Assembly (NCBI GenBank): GCA_947497265.1
Contig: CANMFP010000005.1
Span: 62,001-126,000, forward strand
Direction: 5' to 3'
Source of the DNA: an uncultured Isoptericola sp.
GTDB taxonomy: Bacteria; Actinomycetota; Actinomycetes; Actinomycetales; Cellulomonadaceae
Length of the DNA stretch: 64,000 bases
Shown: positions 38,898-46,100 of the stretch, in pieces
Position numbering within the stretch: the first letter of the stretch is position 1
Layout: each line of letters opens with the position of its first letter
The notes under the pieces: model-generated
The model's input: only the letters and a program-made list of their open reading frames with translations
What the model was told of the DNA's origin: nothing
The model's database searches: none
Program-made: the position numbers and the translations under genes

Positions 38898-39269
38898 TCA
38901 GGCCGCGGCCTGGTCGGTCTTGCGGGGACGGCCGCGCCCCCGCTTGCGAGCGACGACGACTCCGTCGACGAAGACCTCGCCGCCCCAGACGCCCCACGGC
39001 TCCGACCGCTCGAGGGCACCGGCCAGGCAGCCGGACTGCAGCGGGCAGGCGCGGCAGAGCGTCTTGGCCCGTTCGACCTCGTCGGTGTGCTCGGCGAACC
39101 AGAGCTCGGGGTCGTTGGTGCGGCAGGGCAGCAGAGCCGCGAACTGTCGTTCGAGCTCGGCGGCCTCCTCGGCGGTCTGCGCCACCGGTTGATGGGGGGT
39201 CCAGCGACTGGTGCCACCGGCGGGGGCAGCGTCGATCAGCCGCTCGTCCAACAGCTGTGCGAGACGCAC
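38898..39269 (-). CDS. whiB7: WhiB7 transcription factor
   Basis: A 123-residue iron-sulfur regulator that turns on intrinsic antibiotic resistance. Cluster ligands are C49, C72, C75 and C81 (CRTNDPELWF; LCRACPLQSGC). GVWGGE is at 93-98, and the AT-hook RGRGRPRK at 110-117, which identifies WhiB7 within the family. It sits immediately downstream of uvrD2, the conserved actinobacterial arrangement. A leader of about 400 bases with its own promoter, uORF and hairpin precedes it, as expected for a gene induced when ribosomes are inhibited. Confidence 0.95.
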   Translation of the reverse strand: MRLAQLLDERLIDAAPAGGTSRWTPHQPVAQTAEEAAELERQFAALLPCRTNDPELWFAEHTDEVERAKTLCRACPLQSGCLAGALERSEPWGVWGGEVFVDGVVVARKRGRGRPRKTDQAAA

Positions 39270-39396
39270 GATGTTCCTCCGTCAGGTCCTGGGTGTGGTG
39301 TGAACGTCGGTGTTCAGGACCTACGGATGACCCTCTGGTGTCAGAGAGACGGATCGTCCGGCCGATGAAGGCCGATTTCCCGGTCAGGAATGACGA

Positions 39397-39427
39397 AGGC
39401 CGCGGGTCCCGGTGGACTCCGCGGCCT
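39397..39427 (-). terminator. Leader hairpin (attenuator candidate) of whiB7
   Basis: AGGCCGCG (39397-39404) pairs with CGCGGCCT (39420-39427), with an inner GTCC/GGAC extension. It begins 8 bases beyond the uORF stop and about 130 bases before the whiB7 start. No long U-tract follows, so intrinsic termination is uncertain. Confidence 0.55.
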
Positions 39428-39434
39428 GGACCGG

Positions 39435-39605
39435 TCAGTGGACCGGATGTCTCCAGGGAGCGGAGTCGGGTGCGAGATCGACGAGGGCTGCCCCAGCGTC
39501 GCGACGCGTGCGAGCGCGGAAGGACGGCACGATCGTGATCGGGACAGAGTTCTCCCCTGTCGCAATCTTCTTGCCGCCCTGCAGATGCGTCATGATGATG
39601 TCCAT
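39435..39605 (-). CDS. Leader peptide (uORF) of whiB7
   Basis: A 56-codon frame from ATG 39605, with an excellent ribosome-binding site GGAGGTG 9 bases upstream. It reads MDIIMTHLQGGKKIATGENS, continues VPITIVPSFRARTRRDAGA and ends ...APWRHPVH with TGA at 39435. The stop lies 8 bases before the attenuator hairpin. In actinobacteria whiB7 is controlled by translation of such a uORF: stalling when ribosomes are inhibited favours read-through into whiB7. The peptide itself need have no function. Confidence 0.65.
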   Translation of the reverse strand: MDIIMTHLQGGKKIATGENSVPITIVPSFRARTRRDAGAALVDLAPDSAPWRHPVH

Positions 39606-39677
39606 CGTCGTGCTCACCTCCTCCGTCATCTCGGGCCACTGCCTCTCGGCAGGTGCCGCTCCAACTCGGTCATGACG

Positions 39678-39728
39678 AGCATAGACGGCTGGGCCGCACT
39701 CGCCACATCTTTTTTCGAACTTTTTTTG
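39678..39728 (-). promoter_or_regulatory. whiB7 promoter with A-tracts
   Basis: On the minus strand, two A-runs (7 and 6 bases, separated by GTTCG, 39710-39727) precede TGGCGA (-35, 39705-39700), a 16-base spacer, and TATGCT (-10, 39683-39678). WhiB7 binds AT-rich DNA next to the -35 box through its AT-hook, so this is a likely autoregulated promoter. The start of transcription would be near 39671. Confidence 0.65.
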
Positions 39729-39748
39729 GACGACTTCGTCCGGACCTC

Positions 39749-41797
39749 TCAGGAGCCCCTCGGAGCACTCTCCACGAGAGCGATCAGCGTCGGCCCGTAG
39801 CGGTCGATCTTGGCCGGCCCGATGCCGTTGATCCGCGCGAGCTGAGCCGTCGACGTCGGCCGCAGCTCGGCGATCGCCGCGAGCGTCGCGTCGCCGAGCA
39901 CCGTGTACGCCGGCTTGTCCGTCTCCCGGGCCACCGACAACCGCCACTCGCGCAGCGCGTCGAAGAGCTCGACGTCGGCCGGTCCCGTCAGCTGGGCACG
40001 CGCCTGCCCGCGCTGCGTGCGGCTCGATCCGGAACGCCTGCCGCCACGGCCGTCGTCGGGCCAGATGCCGTCGAGGAACCGGGTCCGCTTGCGCGTCGCC
40101 CGGCCGCCAGGGTTGCGCGAGCGCGCGTAGGAGAGCTCCAGGTGCTCGCGCGCGCGGGTGATGCCGACGTAGAGCAGCCGACGTTCCTCGGCGACGCCCT
40201 CGTCCGTCTCGGCGAGGGAGATCGGCATCAGCCCTTCGTTCATCCCCGCGAGGAACACCGCGTCCCACTCGAGGCCCTTCGCCGCGTGCAACGACGCCAG
40301 CGTGACGCCGTCGACCGTCGGAGCATGCTGGGCGGAGGCCCGCTCGGCGAGCTCGTCGACCAGACCCTGCAGGGTGGCGGGAGCGTCCTCGGGTGCGGCC
40401 GCGGCGACGTCGTCGGCGAGCCCCACGAGCGCCTGCATCGCCTCCCAGCGCTCGCGCGTGGCGCCGCGGGCTGCCGGCGGCTTCTCGGCCCAGCCCGCGG
40501 AGAGCAGGACGTCGCGGACCTGCTCGGGCATCGGCTGCTCCGGGTCGGAGGACCTCGCGGCGCCACGCAGCAGCACGACCGCGTCGCGCACGTCCTTGCG
40601 CTGGAAGAAGCGGGCGCCGCCGCGCACCTGATAACTCACGCCGGCGTCCGACAGCGCGGACTCGAACGCCGCCGACTGCGCGTTGGTCCGGTACAGCACC
40701 GCGATCTCGCTGGACCGTACCCCGTCGGCGACGAGCCGCGCCGCGCGCGCGGCGATCCCCGCCGCCTCCGCCTCGTCGTCGTCGTAGGTCGTGAAGGACA
40801 CCGGCGGGCCGGCCGGGCGCTGGGCGAGGAGCTCGAGCGCACCCGTGACGCGGCCGCGCCGCAGGACGTCGTTGGCGAGGTGCACCACCTGCGGCGTGGA
40901 GCGGTAGTCCCGGACCAGGCGCACGACCTGGGCGTCGCGGTAGGTGCGCGTGAAGTCCAGCAGGTAGTGCGGCGTCGCCCCGGTGAACGAGTAGATGGTC
41001 TGCGACGGGTCTCCCACGACGCAGAGCTCCTTGCGCCCGCCGAGCCACTGGTCGAGGAGGAAGCGCTGCAGCGGCGAGACGTCCTGGAACTCGTCGACCA
41101 CGAAGTGCCGGTACTGCGAGCGCACCTGGTCACCGATGTGCGGGTGCGAGCCGAGCATGTCGGCCAGCATGAGCAGGACGTCCTCGAAGTCGATGACGCC
41201 GCGCTCGGTCTTGACGTCCTCGTACGCGGCGATGAGGCGCGCGACCGTCTGGTGGTCGAACCCCGACGGTGCCGGCCGGTCGTCCGTGGCGGCGGCCTTG
41301 ACGTAGTCCTCCGCCGTCACGAGGGAAACCTTCGCCCACTCGACCTCGCTCGAGAGGTCACGCACGGCGACCCGGTCGACGCTCGCGCCGATGCGACGGG
41401 CCGCCTCCGCCACCGCGGGGGCCTTGTGCTCGAGGATCTGCGGCGGCGCACCGCCGACCACCCGCGGCCAGAAGTAGCCCAGCTGGCGCAGCGCCGCCGC
41501 ATGGAAGGTGCGGGCCTGCACGCCGACCACGCCGAGCTCACGCAGGCGGGTGCGCATCTCCCCCGCCGCCCGCGCGGTGAACGTCACGGCCAGGACCGAC
41601 GTCGGCGGGTAGGCACCCGTGCGCACGCCGTAGGCGATGCGGTGCGTGATCGCCCGCGTCTTGCCGGTCCCCGCGCCCGCGAGCACGCACACCGGACCGG
41701 CCAGGGCCAGCGCGACCTCGCGCTGCTCGGGGTCCAGCGCGTCGAGGATCGCGTCGGGATGAAGCGGGGCGTCCGGGGAGTTGGTCAGTACTGGCAT
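39749..41797 (-). CDS. uvrD2: ATP-dependent DNA helicase UvrD2
   Basis: A 682-residue superfamily-1 helicase from ATG 41797. Walker A is VLAGAGTGKTRAIT (about residues 38-51), motif II VVDEFQDVSPLQ, motif III VVGDPSQTIYSFTGA, motif IV/V LVRDYRSTPQVVHLA and LASLHAAKGLEWDAVFLAG, motif VI LLYVGITRAREHLELSYA. The C-terminal 85 residues form an HRDC domain (FDALREWRLSVARETDKPAY, INGIGPAKIDRYGPTLIAL), which identifies UvrD2 in the actinobacterial set. It functions in DNA repair and replication. The frame continues antisense beyond both ends in neighbouring genes; those parts are not coding. Confidence 0.95.
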   Translation of the reverse strand: MPVLTNSPDAPLHPDAILDALDPEQREVALALAGPVCVLAGAGTGKTRAITHRIAYGVRTGAYPPTSVLAVTFTARAAGEMRTRLRELGVVGVQARTFHAAALRQLGYFWPRVVGGAPPQILEHKAPAVAEAARRIGASVDRVAVRDLSSEVEWAKVSLVTAEDYVKAAATDDRPAPSGFDHQTVARLIAAYEDVKTERGVIDFEDVLLMLADMLGSHPHIGDQVRSQYRHFVVDEFQDVSPLQRFLLDQWLGGRKELCVVGDPSQTIYSFTGATPHYLLDFTRTYRDAQVVRLVRDYRSTPQVVHLANDVLRRGRVTGALELLAQRPAGPPVSFTTYDDDEAEAAGIAARAARLVADGVRSSEIAVLYRTNAQSAAFESALSDAGVSYQVRGGARFFQRKDVRDAVVLLRGAARSSDPEQPMPEQVRDVLLSAGWAEKPPAARGATRERWEAMQALVGLADDVAAAAPEDAPATLQGLVDELAERASAQHAPTVDGVTLASLHAAKGLEWDAVFLAGMNEGLMPISLAETDEGVAEERRLLYVGITRAREHLELSYARSRNPGGRATRKRTRFLDGIWPDDGRGGRRSGSSRTQRGQARAQLTGPADVELFDALREWRLSVARETDKPAYTVLGDATLAAIAELRPTSTAQLARINGIGPAKIDRYGPTLIALVESAPRGS

Positions 41798-41857
41798 CGT
41801 CTGCGATTGTCGCAGGCGTCGCCGACACGCACACCGCGCTATCCACAGGAGGCCCGC

Positions 41858-42124
41858 ATGACCGCCCGTCCCGCCCTGCCCGACCTCGGCACCGTCACCA
41901 TGTACTCGACCACCTGGTGCGGCTACTGCCGGACGTTGCGCACGCAGCTGGACTCCGCGGGCATCGGGTACACCGTGATCGACATCGAGGAGCAGCCGGA
42001 GACGGCGGAGTACGTCGAGCAGGTCAACGGTGGCAACCGGACGGTGCCCACCGTCGTCTTCCCGGACGGCTCGGCCGCGACCAACCCGTCCCTCGCGGAC
42101 GTCAAGGCCGCCCTGGCCGGCTGA
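41858..42124 (+). CDS. mrx1: Mycoredoxin (glutaredoxin-like, mycothiol-dependent)
   Basis: An 88-residue thioredoxin-fold protein; ATG 41858 follows AGGAGGCCCGC. The active site is C21-G-Y-C24 in YSTTWCGYCRTL, and GNRTVPTVVFPDGS carries the cis-proline. Mycoredoxin-1 reduces mycothiol-mixed disulfides on proteins. It is divergent from uvrD2 and lies 22 bases from the convergent nudC, an arrangement conserved in actinobacteria. Confidence 0.93.
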   Translation: MTARPALPDLGTVTMYSTTWCGYCRTLRTQLDSAGIGYTVIDIEEQPETAEYVEQVNGGNRTVPTVVFPDGSAATNPSLADVKAALAG

Positions 42125-42146
42125 CGCGGGCCAGCCACCGGGCCCG

Positions 42147-43094
42147 TCACCAGGAGCCGGGCAGCCTCGCGCCGAACCACTCCTCGATGAGCGCCCGCGC
42201 GATGGAGTGCCGGCCCGGCAGACCGACCTCGCCCACGGACGCGGCCGCCGACAGCTCCGGCCGGGTGAACCACCGCGCGTCGGTGACCTCCTCGTCGTCG
42301 GTCCGCACCGCCGTCGCCACGGCCCGCGCCCGGAACCCGAGCATGAGCGACGCGGGGAACGGCCACGCCTGGCTGCCGCGGTAGACCACGTCCTCGAGCG
42401 ACGTGCCGACGACCACACCCGTCTCCTCCGCGACCTCCCGGCGCACCGTGTCCTCCATCGCCTCGCCCGCCTCCACGAAGCCCGCCAGCGTCGAGAAGCG
42501 CCCCGCCGGCCAGGTCGCGGCATGGCCCAGCAGCAGGCGGTCGTCGTCGTCGACGACCGCCATGATGACGGCAGGGTCGGTGCGCGGGTAGGTGTCCCGC
42601 GCCTCGACCGGGCAGTGGCGCGCCCAACCGGCCTGGACGACGGCGGTCGGCCCGCCGCAGCGTCCGCATCTCCGGTGCGTCGCATGCCAGCCCGCCAGCG
42701 CGACCGCCTCCACCGACAACCCGTGGACCAGCCCCGCCCCTGGTTCACCGGCGGCGAGCGCGTCGACCTGGGCCTGCGCGATCTCCCGCAGCCCGGACCA
42801 GCCCGCCGCGCCGCGCGGGGGCGGGGGGTCGCCGTCCTCCGGCAGGACGAGCGCGAGGTGGGCCGCGCCGTCCGACTCCCCCAGGAAGAGCCACAGGCCG
42901 TCCGGTTGTCCCGGCGCCGGGAGCAGCGCGGCTCGGGGGGTGTCGCGCCCGACGGCGGCGAGCCGCCCGCGATGGACCACCAGCACCCCGGTGGTCGGGT
43001 CGGCGCGCAGCCGCTCCACGAGCCCCGGTTCCGCACGGCGGTGGGCGGCGCGATCGTGCGCCGTGCGGGAGAAGGGCAGGTCGAGAGGGTTCAC
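42147..43094 (-). CDS. nudC: NAD(+) diphosphatase NudC (NADH pyrophosphatase)
   Basis: A 315-residue Nudix hydrolase that splits NAD(H) into NMN(H) and AMP and may decap NAD-RNA. The zinc-ribbon region RRCGRCGG...RHCPVEARDTYPRTD keeps three cysteines, as is common in actinobacterial members. The Nudix box is GFVEAGEAMEDTVRREVAEE (about 205-224). The NudC-specific motif SQ-WPFP-S reads GSQAWPFPASLMLGF (about 245). GTG 43094 is used. The N-terminal domain is typical. Confidence 0.92.
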   Translation of the reverse strand: MNPLDLPFSRTAHDRAAHRRAEPGLVERLRADPTTGVLVVHRGRLAAVGRDTPRAALLPAPGQPDGLWLFLGESDGAAHLALVLPEDGDPPPPRGAAGWSGLREIAQAQVDALAAGEPGAGLVHGLSVEAVALAGWHATHRRCGRCGGPTAVVQAGWARHCPVEARDTYPRTDPAVIMAVVDDDDRLLLGHAATWPAGRFSTLAGFVEAGEAMEDTVRREVAEETGVVVGTSLEDVVYRGSQAWPFPASLMLGFRARAVATAVRTDDEEVTDARWFTRPELSAAASVGEVGLPGRHSIARALIEEWFGARLPGSW

Positions 43095-43364
43095 GGCACG
43101 ACGCTACGTCACCTCGTCTCGACCGCATGCCAGCGTGCTTCTCCTCGCGGGCCGCTCGGCCGGCATCGTCACGGTCGACTTCCGCCACTCGTCGTCGCCC
43201 GACCTCCTGGTGGGCTTGGCCGGCGGCCGTGGCGATCTGCCTGATCACGGTGCCTTTCGTGGCTGGCTGGAGCCAGCAGGTCTGACGCGCGACGCCCGTC
43301 GGCCGGCCGGACACGCCCGGCGACGCAGCGACGCAGGGGCCCGCAGCCGCACTACGGTGGGCCT

Positions 43365-44288
43365 GTGTCCCGCAGCCAGCTCGCCCTCGCCGCGTTGTCG
43401 ACGGCCGCCGTCCCCGGCCTCGACGCCCGGACCGTGCGGCGCGACGACGTGCCCGGGGACTACGACGTCGCGATCGTGACGACCGGTTCCGGCGAGGAGT
43501 GGATGGTGCGAGCGCCGACCACGGCACTGGCCGGAGCCGCCCTCGAGGCCGAGATCGAGCTGCTCGAGTCGCTCCACCTCTACGTCGACGCCGGGGTGCT
43601 GCCCTTCGCGGTGCCGCGGTTCGCCGGCTCGGCGCTGCTGCCCGAGGGTGGCCGCGCCGTCGTCCACGAGCGGCTGGGCGGCTCGCCGCTGGACATCGCT
43701 GCGCTGCGTCCCGGGCCCGGCCTGGCAGCCGACCTCGGACGGACGCTCGCCGCGGTCCACGAGCTGCCCGCCGCCGTCGTCGAGGCGTGCGGGCTCCCGT
43801 CCTACACGTCGGCCGAGTACCGCGAGCGCCGGCTCGTGGAGCTCGACGAGGCCGCCGCCACGCGGCGGGTCCCGAGCGCCCTGCTGCGTCGGTGGGAGAC
43901 GGCGCTGGAGGACGTGAGCCTGTGGCGCTTCCAGCCGGTGGTGGTGCACGGTGACCTCGCCCCGGACCAGGTGCTCGTCTCGGGCAACCGGGTGACGAGC
44001 ATCAGCGGCTGGTCCGACGCCCGCGTCGCGGACCCTGCGGACGACCTCGCCTGGCTGCTCGCCGCCGCCCCGCCGGAGTGCGTGGACGCGATCATGGAGG
44101 CCTACCAGCTCCGGCGTACCGAGCTCACCGACCCGCGCCTCGTGGACCGCGCGCTGCTGGTCAGCGAGCTGGCGCTGGCGCGATGGCTCATGCACGGCGT
44201 GCGCCGCCGGCTCCCCGACGTCGTCGCCGACGCCGAGTCGATGCTGGCGGACCTGGACGAGGCGACCCGCGAGGACACCCCCGCCTGA
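43365..44288 (+). CDS. Aminoglycoside/macrolide phosphotransferase-like kinase
   Basis: A 307-residue protein of the APH family from GTG 43365 (TACGGT 6 bases before it, leaderless type). The kinase-like folds are DYDVAIVTTGSGEEWMVRAP with a long N-lobe, the catalytic loop VVVHGDLAPDQVLV (HGDxxxxQ instead of HGDxxxxN), and ARVADPADDLAWLL. The Mg-binding aspartate of the I-D-W motif is replaced: SISGWSDAR has Gly where Asp is expected. It is therefore uncertain whether it is an active antibiotic kinase. It lies next to nudC as in related genomes, near whiB7. Confidence 0.75.
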   Translation: MSRSQLALAALSTAAVPGLDARTVRRDDVPGDYDVAIVTTGSGEEWMVRAPTTALAGAALEAEIELLESLHLYVDAGVLPFAVPRFAGSALLPEGGRAVVHERLGGSPLDIAALRPGPGLAADLGRTLAAVHELPAAVVEACGLPSYTSAEYRERRLVELDEAAATRRVPSALLRRWETALEDVSLWRFQPVVVHGDLAPDQVLVSGNRVTSISGWSDARVADPADDLAWLLAAAPPECVDAIMEAYQLRRTELTDPRLVDRALLVSELALARWLMHGVRRRLPDVVADAESMLADLDEATREDTPA

Positions 44289-44325
44289 CTCCTCGCACGA
44301 GGCACTCGCGCGCAGCGGAACCGCA

Positions 44326-44354
44326 GCCTCAGGCGAGAGAGCACCGCCTGAGGC
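44326..44354. terminator. Hairpin terminator between convergent kinase and hipA genes
   Basis: GCCTCAGGCG pairs perfectly with CGCCTGAGGC over 10 bp with a 9-base loop, in the 75-base gap between the kinase stop (44288) and the hipA stop (44364). Confidence 0.75.
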
Positions 44355-44363
44355 GCTGCCTCA

Positions 44364-45752
44364 TCAGCGCCCTGGGCGAGACCTCCAGAAGCCCGGAACG
44401 TACCGGTCCCCGCGGTGGTGTCCCTTGACCCACGTCCTCCCGTCCGGATCGTCTTGCTTCCGGTCCTCGGGCACCAGAGTGCGCAGGTCCCGGAGCACGT
44501 CAGCGCTTCGGGTCGCAGCGCGGTCGACGAACCCGTCACCAGCGGATGCTCCGACCACCCTTCGCGCACCGCCGACGGCGTCGTGCACGGCATCCGGCAG
44601 ACCTTGGGCCAACGCGCGGACCCGTTCGATGAACCAATCCGCCTCGACACCCAGGTCCGCGGCCGCTCGCACGAGGTGCCTCGCTCCGATCGCCCGGAGC
44701 CGGTACTCGCCTCCCAGCTTCATCGCCAGCCTGCTCTTGAACCGCACCTCGTGCGGATCCAGCAGGAGCGCGGCGCTGATCACGTCGTACAGCGGCGCGA
44801 ATGCTGTCGAGGACCCGGCATGCAGCAGTGCGAAGTTCTTCGCGTGAGCGTCCGTGCCCGCCGCCACCCAGTTGAAGGCGACGGCGGACGCGAACTGTTC
44901 GCGCGCATCGGCCAGTCGGCGTCGGTCGACCGCGGTGTCGAGCGTGTCGGCCAGCTCACGGACCGAGGGACCACCGTCAGCCTCGTACTTGCTTGCGCGC
45001 CACAGGCCTCGCGCCTGACACATGTCCTCCTGGTGCAGGCGGCTGATGGTGCCGTCGTCTCGCACGATGCGGTCGAATCGACGCACGATGACCGCCGCCT
45101 GCTCCTCAAAGGTCTCGAGGTGGGTCTCGGCGACACGCAGACCGAGCTGCTGCGCGGCACGCATCGTCACGTGTTCAGCCAGGTCGCTGCCCTCGAGTCC
45201 TGCGATACCCACCTTGACGATGTGCGTACTCGGCATGCGCCCCGTCGGCTGGTGCCAGGACCCGTCGACGCGCGTCAGTGCGAACTTGCCCTGCTGTCCA
45301 CCGAGGGAGAAGCGCCCGCCGTGCTCGTCGAACGTCCAGGCGCTGTCGTCTGCGTGCAGGGTGCGCAGGTGTCGGGCGATGTCTCCCTCGTTCAGCGCCA
45401 CGACCGCGCCCTCCGCGGTGGGATCCTCGCCCTCAGGCAGCACCTGGACCGCTCCGGCGCAGTCGGCTCCCATGCGCTCCAGCAGCCCGAAGACGGTCGG
45501 GCGCCGCAGCTCCAGGTCGGCGGCCCAGCGCTGCCGGACGTCGTCGTTGTCGGGAAGGAGGTTGTCGAACCACGGGCCGGCGGCATCGCTGCCGTGGTAC
45601 TCCTGCGTGCGAGGCATCGACACGCTCAGCGCGGGAGCCGCCCGTCGGTGCCGGTACTCGGACGTGTAGCGGAACTCGATACTGCCGTCACGGCGGCGCT
45701 CGAGCGCGCCGGCACGCAGCCCGTTCAGCCAGACAGCGAGGTGATCAGCCAT
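44364..45752 (-). CDS. hipA: HipA-type serine/threonine kinase toxin
   Basis: A 462-residue toxin kinase. The N-terminal HipA subdomain is at about 1-110 (AVWLNGLRAGALERRRDGSI, ALSVSMPRTQEYHGSDA, WFDNLLPDNDDVR). The ATP-binding loop is GGRFSLGGQQGKFAL (about 150), the catalytic loop GTDAHAKNFALLH (about 312) and the Mg-binding PLYDVISAALLLDPH follow. E. coli HipA phosphorylates GltX; the target here is unknown. The gene overlaps the antitoxin gene by 8 bases. It carries an extra C-terminal basic tail (GHHRGDRYVPGFW). Confidence 0.92.
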   Translation of the reverse strand: MADHLAVWLNGLRAGALERRRDGSIEFRYTSEYRHRRAAPALSVSMPRTQEYHGSDAAGPWFDNLLPDNDDVRQRWAADLELRRPTVFGLLERMGADCAGAVQVLPEGEDPTAEGAVVALNEGDIARHLRTLHADDSAWTFDEHGGRFSLGGQQGKFALTRVDGSWHQPTGRMPSTHIVKVGIAGLEGSDLAEHVTMRAAQQLGLRVAETHLETFEEQAAVIVRRFDRIVRDDGTISRLHQEDMCQARGLWRASKYEADGGPSVRELADTLDTAVDRRRLADAREQFASAVAFNWVAAGTDAHAKNFALLHAGSSTAFAPLYDVISAALLLDPHEVRFKSRLAMKLGGEYRLRAIGARHLVRAAADLGVEADWFIERVRALAQGLPDAVHDAVGGARRVVGASAGDGFVDRAATRSADVLRDLRTLVPEDRKQDDPDGRTWVKGHHRGDRYVPGFWRSRPGR

Positions 45753-45999
45753 GCGTGGCGGCCAGGACCAGATCCAGGTCGGGCTCGCCCTCGTCGGGGC
45801 TGACGTCCACGAGAAGGTCGACCGTCCGCAGCGCGTCGAGCATCAGATCCAGTCGAGAGGTCGGGGACCCGGCCTCGGCCGAGATGACCCACTGGCGCGA
45901 CGTAGCGATGCGGCCGGCGAGCTCCGCCTGCGTCATGCCGGCCCGCTTTCTGGCCTCACGCAGCAATCGCCCCAGATCCTCTGCCGTCGAGACGAGCAC
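45745..45999 (-). CDS. hipB: HipB-type Xre antitoxin
   Basis: An 84-residue DNA-binding antitoxin. The start GTG 45999 is chosen because GGAGG lies 8 bases upstream; an ATG at 46014 without a good site would add 5 residues. The helix-turn-helix is GMTQAELAGRIATSRQWVI (about 22-40), followed by a recognition helix ending in LDLMLDALRTVDLLVDV. It should repress the operon through the inverted repeats just upstream and neutralise HipA. Confidence 0.9.
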   Translation of the reverse strand: MLVSTAEDLGRLLREARKRAGMTQAELAGRIATSRQWVISAEAGSPTSRLDLMLDALRTVDLLVDVSPDEGEPDLDLVLAATHG

Positions 46000-46017
46000 G
46001 ATCGCCACCTCCATCAA

Positions 46018-46079
46018 ATGTCAACCAGCGATGACATTCTTGCCAATGTCACCGCTGATTAACACTAGCAGAGATGTCA
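46018..46079. promoter_or_regulatory. Operator repeats of the hipBA operon
   Basis: Half-sites ATGTCA/TGACAT are at 46018-46023, 46032-46037, 46046-46051 and 46074-46079, spaced 14, 14 and 28 bases apart. The central pair forms TGACATT-N6-AATGTCA within a longer near-palindrome (46027-46056, flanks AGCG and CGCT). This is where a HipB dimer would be expected to bind. The last repeat lies 22 bases from the adnB stop. Confidence 0.7.
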
Positions 46080-46100
46080 GGTGTGAATAACATGTGCTGC

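Noticed and set aside
36772-39639. Open frame of 955 codons on the minus strand
   Set aside because: It crosses the DUF2342, M48, thiF-like and whiB7 regions in a wrong frame. The known domains are read in other frames.
39700-39730. T-runs near 39710 as a sequencing artefact or terminator of uvrD2
   Set aside because: They match the AT-rich element expected next to the -35 box of whiB7, with plausible -35 and -10 boxes downstream on the minus strand.
42600-42720. Loss of a zinc-binding cysteine in NudC as unusual
   Set aside because: The CPV-x-A-R form without the fourth cysteine is common in actinobacterial NudC as far as I know, so it is noted only in the gene entry.
43095-43364. Possible small gene in the 270-base gap between nudC and the phosphotransferase
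   Set aside because: Readings in all frames are low complexity with no start plus ribosome-binding site that gives a plausible protein.
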